Source: an uncultured Ruminococcus sp.
GTDB lineage: Bacteria > Bacillota > Clostridia > Oscillospirales > Ruminococcaceae
Assembly (NCBI GenBank): GCA_947345935.1
Contig: CAMZZN010000008.1
Coordinates: 1-64,000, forward strand
Reading direction: 5' to 3'
Length of the DNA: 64,000 bases
How positions within the stretch are numbered: position 1 is the first letter of the stretch; the number at the start of each line of letters is the position of its first letter. The translations under genes and the position numbers were made by a program. Shown here one piece after another: positions 32,282 to 40,930 of the stretch. The notes under the pieces were generated by a model that was not told the DNA's origin, did not search any database, and saw only the letters and a program-made list of their open reading frames with translations.

Positions 32282-34993
32282 ATGGAGAATAAGGCTTATG
32301 AAATTGTGGACAGTGTTGAGAAACTTGAAGAAGCTATCAGCCGTACACGAAAGGCACAGAAAATTTTTTCAACCTTTACTCAGGCACAGGTAGATAAGAT
32401 ATTTTTTGCTGCTGCATCTGCCGCAAACAAGGCAAGAATTCCGCTTGCTAAGCTTGCTGTAGAAGAGACGGGAATGGGAATTGTCGAAGATAAGGTTATC
32501 AAAAATAACTATGCGTCCGAGTATATTTACAACGCATACAAAAATACAAAAACCTGCGGTGTTATTGAAGAGGATAAGGCGTATGGGATCAAGAAAATAG
32601 CTGAACCTATCGGCGTTATTGCTGCTGTAATACCTACTACCAATCCTACTTCAACTGCTATTTTCAAATGCCTTGCTGCATTGAAAACAAGAAATGCAAT
32701 TATAATTTCTCCGCACCCGAGAGCAAAAAAATCCACCATAGAGGCTGCAAAGATCGTTCTTGAAGCAGCCGTTGAAGCAGGCGCTCCGGAAAATATTATC
32801 GACTGGATAGATATTCCGTCCATTGAAATGACAAATATGGTTATGAAAGAAGCAGATATAATTCTTGCTACCGGAGGTCCGGGAATGGTCAAGGCAGCTT
32901 ATTCCAGCGGTAAACCGGCGCTTGGCGTAGGAGCCGGAAATACTCCTGCCATTATCGACGACAGCGCCGACATACTGCTTGCCGTGAATTCTATAATTCA
33001 TTCAAAAACCTTTGACAACGGCATGATCTGCGCTTCTGAACAGTCTGTGATCGTAATGGAAAAAATATACGATACCGTTAAAAATGAATTTACTGAAAGA
33101 GGATGCTATTTCCTCACTGATGCAGAAATCGAAAAAGTTCGCAAAACTATGATTATAAACGGCGCTCTTAATGCACGGATTGTAGGACAGTCTGCTGCTA
33201 AGATCGCTGATCTTGCCGGAATTGAAGTTCCTGCTGGTACAAAAATTCTTATAGGAGAAGTGGAAAGCGTCGAACTCAGCGAGGAGTTTGCTCACGAAAA
33301 GCTGTCTCCCGTTCTTGCAATGTATAAGGCTAAGAACTTTGACGACGCTCTCGATAAGGCGGAAAGACTTGTAGAGGACGGCGGCTACGGTCATACTTCG
33401 TCGGTTTATCTGAACGAGATTACTGAAACGGAAAAGTTGGACAAATTCAGCAAACGTATGAAAACTTGTCGTATCCTTGTCAATACGCCGTCGTCTCATG
33501 GAGGCATAGGAGACCTTTATAATTTCAAGCTGGCTCCGTCCCTTACCCTCGGCTGCGGCTCATGGGGAGGAAATTCTGTAAGTGAAAACGTAGGTGTAAA
33601 GCATCTTATCAATATAAAAACTGTTGCAGAAAGAAGGGAAAATATGCTGTGGTTCCGTGCGCCTGAGAAGATCTATATAAAGAAAGGCTGCCTGCCGGTT
33701 GCTCTTGATGAACTGAAAACAGTAATGGGCAAAAAGAGAGCGTTTATCGTGACCGATACTTTTCTTTATAAAAACGGCTATACCAAAGCTATTACCGACA
33801 AGCTTGACGAAATGGATATTGAGCATACAACGTTCTTTAATGTTGCTCCAGATCCGACGCTTGCTTCCGCAAAGGAAGGCGCAGCAATTATGACGGCGTT
33901 CCAGCCTGATACGATCATTGCTCTCGGCGGAGGCTCTGCAATGGATGCAGCTAAGATAATGTGGGTACTTTATGAACATCCAGAGGCTGATTTCATGGAT
34001 ATGGCAATGCGCTTTATCGACATCCGGAAGAGAGTTTACACATTCCCGAAAATGGGAGAAAAAGCATATTTTGTTGCAATTCCCACATCTGCCGGAACAG
34101 GCTCTGAAGTTACGCCGTTTGCTGTAATTACAGATGAAAAGACAGGTGTAAAATACCCTCTTGCCGATTATGAGCTGCTTCCTGATATGGCTGTTATAGA
34201 TACCGATTTCCATATGTCCGCTCCAAAGGGACTTACTGCAGCATCGGGTATCGACGCCGTAACTCATGCTCTTGAAGCTTATGCGTCAATGATGGCGACA
34301 GATTATACTGATGGTCTTGCCAAGCAGGCATTGCAGGTAATATTCAAGTATCTTCCCAGGGCTTACGAAAACGGACAGAATGATATCGAAGCTCGTGAGA
34401 AAATGGCAAATGCGGCAACAATGGCAGGTATGGCGTTTGCTAATGCATTTCTTGGAGTATGTCACTCAATGGCACATAAGCTCGGAGCTTTTCATCATTT
34501 GCCTCACGGCGTTGCCAACGCTCTTATGATAGAGGAAGTGCTTCGTTTCAATTCATCTGAAGCTCCGGCAAAAATGGGAACATTTTCACAGTATGGTCAT
34601 CCGCATACTCTTGCTCGTTATGCCGAGGTTGCTGAATCGCTCGGAATCAAAGGCGATACGGATGAAGAAAAGCTTGAGGGACTTATCAGTGCAGTCAATG
34701 AGCTTAAAGCGGAAGTCGGCATAAAGGAAACTATCAGAGACTACGGTATTGAAGAAAGTACTTTCCTTGAAACGCTTGATGAAATGACCGAACAGGCATT
34801 TGACGATCAGTGTACGGGAGCAAATCCGAGATATCCCCTTATGAGCGAGATTAAGCAGATGTATCTTAACGCTTATTACGGCGGCAGACATTTTGCCGAA
34901 GCAGAAATGCCTGTAAAATATACAGCGGAAAATGAAAAGCCGGATTCGGTTAAAGCCGTATACAATAGCGGCAGGAAAAGCAACAGAGGCTAA
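32282..34993 (+). CDS. adhE: Bifunctional acetaldehyde-CoA/alcohol dehydrogenase
   Basis: A 903-residue enzyme that reduces acetyl-CoA to acetaldehyde and then to ethanol with two NADH. The N-terminal aldehyde dehydrogenase half (about 1-440) has PIGVIAAVIPTTNPTSTAIF, the NAD loop GVGAGNTPAIID and the catalytic Cys in FDNGMICASEQSVIV. The C-terminal iron-dependent alcohol dehydrogenase (about 455-870) has IIALGGGSAMDAAK, IPTSAGTGSEVTPFAVI and the metal ligands in DAVTHALEAYAS and CHSMAHKLGAFHHLPHG. AGGAGGA precedes the ATG. It opens the operon that ends with hydA2: ethanol and H2 are the two ways to dispose of fermentation electrons. Confidence 0.97.
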   Translation: MENKAYEIVDSVEKLEEAISRTRKAQKIFSTFTQAQVDKIFFAAASAANKARIPLAKLAVEETGMGIVEDKVIKNNYASEYIYNAYKNTKTCGVIEEDKAYGIKKIAEPIGVIAAVIPTTNPTSTAIFKCLAALKTRNAIIISPHPRAKKSTIEAAKIVLEAAVEAGAPENIIDWIDIPSIEMTNMVMKEADIILATGGPGMVKAAYSSGKPALGVGAGNTPAIIDDSADILLAVNSIIHSKTFDNGMICASEQSVIVMEKIYDTVKNEFTERGCYFLTDAEIEKVRKTMIINGALNARIVGQSAAKIADLAGIEVPAGTKILIGEVESVELSEEFAHEKLSPVLAMYKAKNFDDALDKAERLVEDGGYGHTSSVYLNEITETEKLDKFSKRMKTCRILVNTPSSHGGIGDLYNFKLAPSLTLGCGSWGGNSVSENVGVKHLINIKTVAERRENMLWFRAPEKIYIKKGCLPVALDELKTVMGKKRAFIVTDTFLYKNGYTKAITDKLDEMDIEHTTFFNVAPDPTLASAKEGAAIMTAFQPDTIIALGGGSAMDAAKIMWVLYEHPEADFMDMAMRFIDIRKRVYTFPKMGEKAYFVAIPTSAGTGSEVTPFAVITDEKTGVKYPLADYELLPDMAVIDTDFHMSAPKGLTAASGIDAVTHALEAYASMMATDYTDGLAKQALQVIFKYLPRAYENGQNDIEAREKMANAATMAGMAFANAFLGVCHSMAHKLGAFHHLPHGVANALMIEEVLRFNSSEAPAKMGTFSQYGHPHTLARYAEVAESLGIKGDTDEEKLEGLISAVNELKAEVGIKETIRDYGIEESTFLETLDEMTEQAFDDQCTGANPRYPLMSEIKQMYLNAYYGGRHFAEAEMPVKYTAENEKPDSVKAVYNSGRKSNRG

Positions 34994-35008
34994 AGGAGGA
35001 ATGATGAT

Positions 35009-35758
35009 ATGAAACTTGACAGAGTGATTGCAGTCAGAAACAATAAAACTATATACCGTGACGGTGATACCTGTATAAAGGTGTTCAATGATGATTATTC
35101 AAAGGCAGACGTATTGAACGAAGCTCTTAATCAGTCCCGTGTTGAGGAAACCGGACTTAACATACCGAAGATACTTGAGGTTACCAGGATCGACGGCAAA
35201 TGGGCGATAATTTCTGAATTTATCAAGGGAAAAACGCTTGCTCAGCTTATGGAAGAAAATCCTGATAAAAAACAGACGTATATAGAACAGCTCGTTGATA
35301 TACAGCTCGAAATACAGTCTAAAACCTGTCCGCTTCTGAATAAGCTTAAAGACAAAATGAACTGCAAAATAAGCGCCTGTGAGCTTGACGCAACAACAAG
35401 ATATGATCTTCATACACGTCTTGACGGTATGCCAAAGCATAACAAAGTTTGTCATGGAGATTTAAATCCGTCAAATATTATCATAACCAACGACAATGTG
35501 CCGTATATTATAGACTGGGCTCACGTTACCCAGGGAAACGCTTCTGCCGATGCAGCCAGAACTTACCTTCTGTTCTGGCTTAACGGAGATATCGAAGGAG
35601 CCCGTGTTTATCTTGATCTTTTCTGTGCAAAGAGCAACACTGCAAAACAGTATGTCCAGAAGTGGATGCCTATAGTGGCGGCTTCACAGTCTGTTAAGGG
35701 AAATGAAAAGGAAAGAGAATTTCTGCTTTCATGGGTCGATGTTGTCGACTATGAATAA
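35009..35758 (+). CDS. APH-fold kinase of the hydrogenase operon
   Basis: A 249-residue kinase-like protein of the aminoglycoside/choline phosphotransferase fold. The catalytic loop is KVCHGDLNPSNIIITNDN (HGDxxxxN) and the metal-binding Asp lies in YIIDWAHV; the N-terminal lobe has WAIISEFIKGKTLAQLMEEN. It is small for this fold and has no drug-resistance context. The R. albus 7 hydrogenase unit was reported to encode a serine/threonine protein kinase; this gene holds the corresponding place, so it may phosphorylate a protein, but small-molecule substrates cannot be excluded. AAAGGAGGA precedes the ATG. Confidence 0.85.
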   Translation: MKLDRVIAVRNNKTIYRDGDTCIKVFNDDYSKADVLNEALNQSRVEETGLNIPKILEVTRIDGKWAIISEFIKGKTLAQLMEENPDKKQTYIEQLVDIQLEIQSKTCPLLNKLKDKMNCKISACELDATTRYDLHTRLDGMPKHNKVCHGDLNPSNIIITNDNVPYIIDWAHVTQGNASADAARTYLLFWLNGDIEGARVYLDLFCAKSNTAKQYVQKWMPIVAASQSVKGNEKEREFLLSWVDVVDYE

Positions 35759-35779
35759 TTTATCAGGAGGAATATGCAA

Positions 35780-36019
35780 ATGAAAGTAACAGTATGTATT
35801 GGCAGCTCATGCCATATAAAGGGTTCACGAAGCGTAGTTGAACAGCTTCAGTATCTTATTTCTGAAAATAATCTCGGCGATAAGGTGGAACTTGGCGGAA
35901 CTTTCTGTATGGGAAATTGTCAGAAAGGCGTATGTGTTAATGTTGACGATGAATTTTACTCTGTAACTCCTGATACAGTAAAGGAATTTTTTGAGACGGG
36001 CATCATGGCTAAACTTTAA
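35780..36019 (+). CDS. Stand-alone thioredoxin-like [2Fe-2S] ferredoxin
   Basis: A 79-residue protein resembling the C-terminal part of NuoE/HydC-type subunits. The four cluster cysteines are in VCIGSSCHIKG (Cx4C) and FCMGNCQKGVCV (Cx3C). I choose ATG 35780, 9 bases from AGGAGG; ATG 35774 is only 3 bases away. Such small proteins occur beside sensory and monomeric [FeFe]-hydrogenases in Clostridia and may carry electrons to or from HydS, but a partner is not proven. It lies between the kinase and hydS. Confidence 0.85.
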   Translation: MKVTVCIGSSCHIKGSRSVVEQLQYLISENNLGDKVELGGTFCMGNCQKGVCVNVDDEFYSVTPDTVKEFFETGIMAKL

Positions 36020-36047
36020 TGTGGATTGAAAGGAGAATAACTGACCC

Positions 36048-37724
36048 ATGACAAATTGGCTTACATTAAAAAAATCCAACTGTAAAAACTGTTATAAATG
36101 TATTCGTCATTGTCCTGTAAAGGCAATACGTTTTTCGGGGAATCAGGCGCATATTATAGGAAACGAATGTATTCTCTGCGGTCAGTGTTTCGTTGTTTGT
36201 CCGCAGAATGCAAAAGAAATAACCGACAGTGTTGAAAAATGCAAGGTTCTGCTTCAGGGCAGCGATCCTGTTGTAGTCAGTCTTGCACCGTCGTTTATTG
36301 CAAATTATGAGGGCGTCGGAATCGACTCAATGCGTGAAGCGCTCCGGAAGCTTGGATTCTATGACGCTGAAGAAACGGCGATAGGCGCAACTATAGTAAA
36401 AAATGAGTATGAACGCATCCTTCGTGAAGAAAACAGAGACATACTTATTTCGTCATGCTGCCATTCGCTTAATCTTCTTATACAGAAATATTTTCCGGCG
36501 GAGCTTGCATATCTTGCAGATGTGGCATCGCCAATGCACGCTCACTGCATTGATATAAGAAAGAGAATTCCAAATGCAAAGACGGTATTTATCGGTCCTT
36601 GTGTTGCAAAAAAGGATGAAGCTGAATATTATGAGGATGCAGCAGATGCCGTATTGACTTTTGAAGAACTTACAGAATGGCTTAAAAGCGAAAATATCGA
36701 ACTTAAAAAAGATATTGATGTAAGAAGGGACAGTCTTGCCAGGTTCTTTCCAACAACGGGGGGGATACTGAAAACAATGGAGCAAGGAATAAACGGCTAT
36801 ACATATATGGCAATTGACGGCGTTGAAAATTGCATAGCCGCTTTGAAAGATATTGAAAGCGGCAGAACGCATAAATGCTTTATTGAAATGTCGGTATGTT
36901 CCGGAAGCTGTATAGGCGGACCAGTAATGGAAAAATATCATCGTTCTCCTGTAAGAGATTTTGCTGCGGTAGCAGGCTATGCCGGATCGGATAATTTTGA
37001 CGTTGTTCAGCCTGATATGAACGAAATACATAAGGATTTTACGTTCATAGAACATAAGCTTCCTGTTCCGTCAGATATGGAAATAAATGAAGTTCTTAAA
37101 AAAATGGGAAAAACCAAGCCGTCAGATCATCTTAACTGCGGCTCATGCGGTTATAATACCTGCCGTGAAAAGGCTATAGCTATCTGTCAGGGAAAAGCTG
37201 AATACTCTATGTGTCTGCCGTTTCTGAAAGACAGAGCAGAAGGATTTTCTGATACTATTGTAAAGAATACGCCGAACGGTCTTATTGTTCTTAACGAAGA
37301 TCTTGAAGTGCAGCAGGTAAATGACGCTGCAAGATCAATTATGAACATCCGGAATGCTTCAGATGTATTGGGAGATCAGGTTATTCGTATTCTTGATCCG
37401 ACAGATTTTGTAAACGTTCTTGCAATGGGAAAAAATATCCGGAATAAACGGGTATATCTCGCAGAGTATAACCGATATGTTGAGCAGACTATCGTTCATG
37501 AGAAAAATCTGCATTTGCTTATCGGGATCATGCGTGATGTTACCGACGAGGAAGAAGCCAGGGAACGGAAAGAGAATTTCAGCCGGCAGACGGCTGAAGT
37601 TGCTGACAAGGTAGTGGAAAAGCAGATGCGCATAGTTCAGGAGATAGCGTCGCTGCTCGGTGAAACTGCCGCTGAAACAAAGATAGCGCTTTCAAAGTTA
37701 AAGGGGTCGATTTCTGATGAATAA
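36048..37724 (+). CDS. hydS: HydS, putative H2-sensing [FeFe]-hydrogenase with PAS domain
   Basis: A 558-residue protein. Two 4Fe-4S clusters: C12/15/18/22 and C41/44/47/51. The hydrogenase large domain follows with altered motifs: ISSCCHSLN (C137, C138; usually TSCCP), IGPCVAKKDEAE (C185) and IEMSVCSGSCIGGP (C284, C288), so all cysteines expected to hold the H-cluster remain. Next is a four-Cys Fe-S domain (NCGSCGYNTC ... C, about 378-405), then a PAS domain (about 410-520: NTPNGLIVLNEDLEVQQVND) and a C-terminal helix. There is no kinase or DNA-binding output domain. The hydS name and sensor role come from published work on R. albus 7. It overlaps the phosphatase gene by 8 bases, pointing to that protein as partner. 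Confidence 0.93.
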   Translation: MTNWLTLKKSNCKNCYKCIRHCPVKAIRFSGNQAHIIGNECILCGQCFVVCPQNAKEITDSVEKCKVLLQGSDPVVVSLAPSFIANYEGVGIDSMREALRKLGFYDAEETAIGATIVKNEYERILREENRDILISSCCHSLNLLIQKYFPAELAYLADVASPMHAHCIDIRKRIPNAKTVFIGPCVAKKDEAEYYEDAADAVLTFEELTEWLKSENIELKKDIDVRRDSLARFFPTTGGILKTMEQGINGYTYMAIDGVENCIAALKDIESGRTHKCFIEMSVCSGSCIGGPVMEKYHRSPVRDFAAVAGYAGSDNFDVVQPDMNEIHKDFTFIEHKLPVPSDMEINEVLKKMGKTKPSDHLNCGSCGYNTCREKAIAICQGKAEYSMCLPFLKDRAEGFSDTIVKNTPNGLIVLNEDLEVQQVNDAARSIMNIRNASDVLGDQVIRILDPTDFVNVLAMGKNIRNKRVYLAEYNRYVEQTIVHEKNLHLLIGIMRDVTDEEEARERKENFSRQTAEVADKVVEKQMRIVQEIASLLGETAAETKIALSKLKGSISDE

Positions 37725-38889
37725 TCTTTGTGCAGATATAGGCTATAAAAGTATTTATCACTATGGCGAGGAACTTTGTGGCGATCATGTTGACATCGTT
37801 GAACAGGATGAAAATTCAACAGTTGTAGTTCTTGCCGACGGATTAGGAAGCGGTGTTAAAGCGAGTATTCTTTCGACTCTTACGTCAAAAATAATTTCAA
37901 CCATGATGGCAGCCGGACTGTCTATAGAAGAATGCGTAAGCACTATCGCCGCTACTCTTCCAGTCTGCTCGGTAAGAGGCGTTGCATATTCGACGTTTAC
38001 AATAATACATATTAAAAACAATGATACAGCCGATATTATTCAATATGATAATCCCCACGTTATTCTTATCCGAAATAATGAAAATTACGTTTATCCGGAA
38101 ATGGAGATGAATATTGACGGAAAACGTATTTATAAATCTACGATAAAGCTTTGTGAAAATGATATTTTTATTGCAATGAGCGACGGATGTCCTCATGCGG
38201 GAATAGGTATCGGTTATAATTTCGGGTGGAAGCGTGAAGAAATCATTGAATTTATGGAAGCTCTTTCAAATTGCGGATATACTTCGAAAACACTTTCAAC
38301 TATTCTTATTGATGAATGCAATAAGCTTTACGGCGGAGAACCCGGGGACGACGCCACCGCTTGCGTAATAAAAATACGCAGAAGAGAACCTATGAATATT
38401 CTTTTCGGGCCTCCGTCCAACAGGAATGACTGCAACAGAATGATGTCCCTGTTTTTCTCAAAAGAAGGAAAGCACATCATATGCGGCGGAACGACTTCTT
38501 CAATTGCAGCGAAATTTCTTCGCAGGCCGCTCAGACCGAGTCTTAATTTTGAAAGTTCTGATATTCCGCCTATTGCCGAGCTTGAGGGAGTAGACCTTGT
38601 AACGGAGGGCGTTATAACTGTAAACAGGGTGCTTGAATATGCCCGTGATTACCTTGATAAAAACGAATGCTATGAAAAGTGGAACTTCAAGCGTGACGGA
38701 GCTGCCTTGATAAGCAGACTTCTGTTTGAAGAAGCTACTGATATAAATTTCTATGTCGGACGGGCAATTAATCCTGCCCATCAGAATCCCGATCTGCCTA
38801 TTAATTTCAGTATTAAGATGAATCTTGTAGAAGAACTCTCAGCCTGTCTGAAAAAAATGGGAAAACGTATTAAGGTTAGTTATTTTTAG
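37717..38889 (+). CDS. SpoIIE/PP2C-type serine phosphatase coupled to HydS
   Basis: A 390-residue protein. Residues about 1-220 are a PP2C (SpoIIE-type) phosphatase: metal ligands in VVLADGLGSGVKAS, IFIAMSDGCPHAGIG and EPGDDATACVIKI. Residues about 225-390 form a separate conserved-looking domain (ILFGPPSNRNDCNRMMSLFF, then GGTTSSIAAKFLRRPLRP) that I do not recognise; it may be regulatory or catalytic. The gene starts within the end of hydS, so the two proteins are made in fixed ratio. With the APH-fold kinase this gives a candidate kinase/phosphatase pair reading the state of HydS. The substrate is unknown. Confidence 0.9.
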   Translation: MNNLCADIGYKSIYHYGEELCGDHVDIVEQDENSTVVVLADGLGSGVKASILSTLTSKIISTMMAAGLSIEECVSTIAATLPVCSVRGVAYSTFTIIHIKNNDTADIIQYDNPHVILIRNNENYVYPEMEMNIDGKRIYKSTIKLCENDIFIAMSDGCPHAGIGIGYNFGWKREEIIEFMEALSNCGYTSKTLSTILIDECNKLYGGEPGDDATACVIKIRRREPMNILFGPPSNRNDCNRMMSLFFSKEGKHIICGGTTSSIAAKFLRRPLRPSLNFESSDIPPIAELEGVDLVTEGVITVNRVLEYARDYLDKNECYEKWNFKRDGAALISRLLFEEATDINFYVGRAINPAHQNPDLPINFSIKMNLVEELSACLKKMGKRIKVSYF

Positions 38890-38900
38890 GAGGTAGTCAG

Positions 38901-40322
38901 TTGAGAAAATTTGATACGAAAATACAGCATCTTAAATATAAGGTTCTGCGTGAAGTTGCAAAGCAGGCATGGAATGATACGCTGCTTGAAAACGTTCTTA
39001 ATATTCCTGAAATAATTGTGCCGGGAAAAGTACCTACCATGCGCTGCTGCGTTTACAAGGAGCGGGCTATCCTTTCAGAGCGTGTAAAAATGGCTATCGG
39101 CGGCGATAAGGATAATCCCAATGTTATACAGGTAATAGATATTGCCTGTGACGAATGTCCGGCTGCCGGCTATGAAGTGACTGATTCCTGCCGTGGATGT
39201 CTTGCTCACCGCTGCGAAGATGTATGTAAAAGGGGAGCGATATCCTTTGACCATAATCACGTTGCTCATATCGATAAAACGTTGTGCGTTGAATGCGGAC
39301 AATGCGCAAAGGTTTGTCCGTATTCGGCAATCATAAACAGAAAACGTCCATGTCAGATAGCCTGCAAGGTAAAAGCGATAAAGATCAACGAAGAAAATGC
39401 CGCTTACATTGATAACGATAAGTGTACAAACTGCGGAGCCTGCGTTTATCAGTGTCCGTTCGGAGCTATTACCGATAAATCTTACATACTTAACGTTATT
39501 GATCTTATCCGGAAAAGTGAAAATGAAAAAAGCTATAAGATATATGCGATTGTTGCTCCGTCAATTTCCAGCCAGTTTACTTATGCAAAGCTCGGTCAGG
39601 TGATAGCCGGTCTGAAAAAACTTGGATTTCATACCGTCGTGGAGGCGGCGCTCGGAGCGGATATGGTCGCACTGGAAGAATCAAAGGAGCTTGCAGAAAA
39701 AGGATTTCTTACAAGTTCCTGTTGTCCGGCATTCGTAAAATATGTAAAATCGGCATTTCCGGATATGCAGCAGTATGTCTCGCATAATCTTTCGCCAATG
39801 GCAACAATTGCAAAATATATCAAGGAAACGACAGAAAATGCAAAAACTGTCTTTATAGGTCCTTGTACTGCCAAAAAAGCCGAAGCTCAGCTTGATACGG
39901 TAAAGCCGTATATTGACGCTGTGCTTACCTTTGAGGAACTTCAGGCGCTTTTTGATAGCCGTGATATTGATATAACCGAACTTCCGGAGGATGTTCTTGA
40001 TAACGCATCATATTACGGACGTATTTTCGCACGTTCCGGAGGTCTTTCAGATGCAGCGGCTCAGGGACTCAAAGAACAGAATATAGATTTTGATCTTAAA
40101 GCGGTTTCGTGTAACGGAATAGAAGAATGTCGTACAGCGCTTATGAAGAAAAGCAGAAATGTTCTTGACGGCAACTTTATCGAGGGCATGGCGTGCATAG
40201 GCGGATGTATCGGCGGAGCGGGATGTCTTACTCACGGTATGAAAGATAAAGCCGAAGTCGATAAATACGGCAGGGAAGCGTATGAAAAAACTATTTCTGA
40301 CGCCGTTTCCGTTTTAAAATAA
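38901..40322 (+). CDS. hydA2: HydA2, monomeric ferredoxin-dependent [FeFe]-hydrogenase
   Basis: A 473-residue hydrogenase of the kind called group B. The N-terminal region has Cys-rich segments (MRCCVYKERAILSERVKMAI, IACDECPAAGYEVTDSCRGC) and two 4Fe-4S motifs (CVECGQCAKVCP and CTNCGACVYQCP). The H-cluster motifs are complete: LTSSCCPAFV (C274, C275), FIGPCTAKKAEAQ (C322) and EGMACIGGCIGGAGC (C432, C436). The published R. albus 7 homologue uses reduced ferredoxin to make H2. TTG start with AGGAGGT upstream. It ends the operon at a strong terminator. Confidence 0.94.
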   Translation: MRKFDTKIQHLKYKVLREVAKQAWNDTLLENVLNIPEIIVPGKVPTMRCCVYKERAILSERVKMAIGGDKDNPNVIQVIDIACDECPAAGYEVTDSCRGCLAHRCEDVCKRGAISFDHNHVAHIDKTLCVECGQCAKVCPYSAIINRKRPCQIACKVKAIKINEENAAYIDNDKCTNCGACVYQCPFGAITDKSYILNVIDLIRKSENEKSYKIYAIVAPSISSQFTYAKLGQVIAGLKKLGFHTVVEAALGADMVALEESKELAEKGFLTSSCCPAFVKYVKSAFPDMQQYVSHNLSPMATIAKYIKETTENAKTVFIGPCTAKKAEAQLDTVKPYIDAVLTFEELQALFDSRDIDITELPEDVLDNASYYGRIFARSGGLSDAAAQGLKEQNIDFDLKAVSCNGIEECRTALMKKSRNVLDGNFIEGMACIGGCIGGAGCLTHGMKDKAEVDKYGREAYEKTISDAVSVLK

Positions 40323-40344
40323 CTTAATAAAATTTGATATAAAT

Positions 40345-40379
40345 AAACAACGGCATCCCATTACGGAATGCCGTTGTTT
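40345..40379. terminator. Bidirectional terminator between hydA2 and DUF308 gene
   Basis: A perfect 12-bp stem, AAACAACGGCAT (40345-40356) with ATGCCGTTGTTT (40368-40379), followed by T-rich DNA on the plus side and A-rich DNA on the other. It lies between two convergent genes. Confidence 0.88.
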
Positions 40380-40916
40380 TTATTTATCGTCGATAGTAAA
40401 TCCGGTAACGTCAATAACTGAGGAGCTTTCATTTCTGGATGCGATCGTATGAGCAACGAAAAGATTAAACAAACCATTGAGAATCATTACTATTCCAACA
40501 AGAATACGTGCTATCTTTCCAGCGCCAAATGGATTGAAAATACATAAGCATCCCACAATGAGCATTACAGCTCCGATTATACAGCCGAATATGTTGTATT
40601 TTGCTTTTAATGCACGAACGCTCTCAGAAATCCCCATTATCGTGATAACGATACCGCCGATGAAGCCTATGCCAAAAGCTACGATATCCGGCAGAAAAAT
40701 AATTGCGGCGATAAGCAGAGCTGTCCCGATAACAGATGGAACGATAATTCCGAAATCACCGGAAGCAATTCCCTGTATGATCTCGATTACGCAGAACAGC
40801 GCTATGATGATACATATACCATACATCGTATAGGTGATTATTTTAGGTAGGAAAGCGACTATAAATCCGATTATTGTCAGTAAAAGTCCTTTTGTAATGA
40901 ATTTTTTATTACTCAT
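40380..40916 (-). CDS. DUF308 (HdeD-like) membrane protein
   Basis: A 178-residue integral membrane protein with six hydrophobic segments in three similar hairpins (LLLTIIGFIVAFLPKIITYT, IVPSVIGTALLIAAIIFLPD, IGAVMLIVGCLCIFNPFGAG), the DUF308/HdeD pattern. I start at ATG 40916, preceded by GGAGGT; the longer frame reading from 40982 overlaps the neighbouring gene without a ribosome binding site. It is the last gene of the moxR operon. Function unknown; HdeD-like proteins are linked to stress in enterobacteria. Confidence 0.85.
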   Translation of the reverse strand: MSNKKFITKGLLLTIIGFIVAFLPKIITYTMYGICIIIALFCVIEIIQGIASGDFGIIVPSVIGTALLIAAIIFLPDIVAFGIGFIGGIVITIMGISESVRALKAKYNIFGCIIGAVMLIVGCLCIFNPFGAGKIARILVGIVMILNGLFNLFVAHTIASRNESSSVIDVTGFTIDDK

Positions 40917-40930
40917 TTCAGTTTGACCTC

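Noticed and set aside
32527-34267. Several long minus-strand open frames opposite adhE
   Set aside because: They are shadows of the codon use of adhE, without start signals or recognisable protein motifs.
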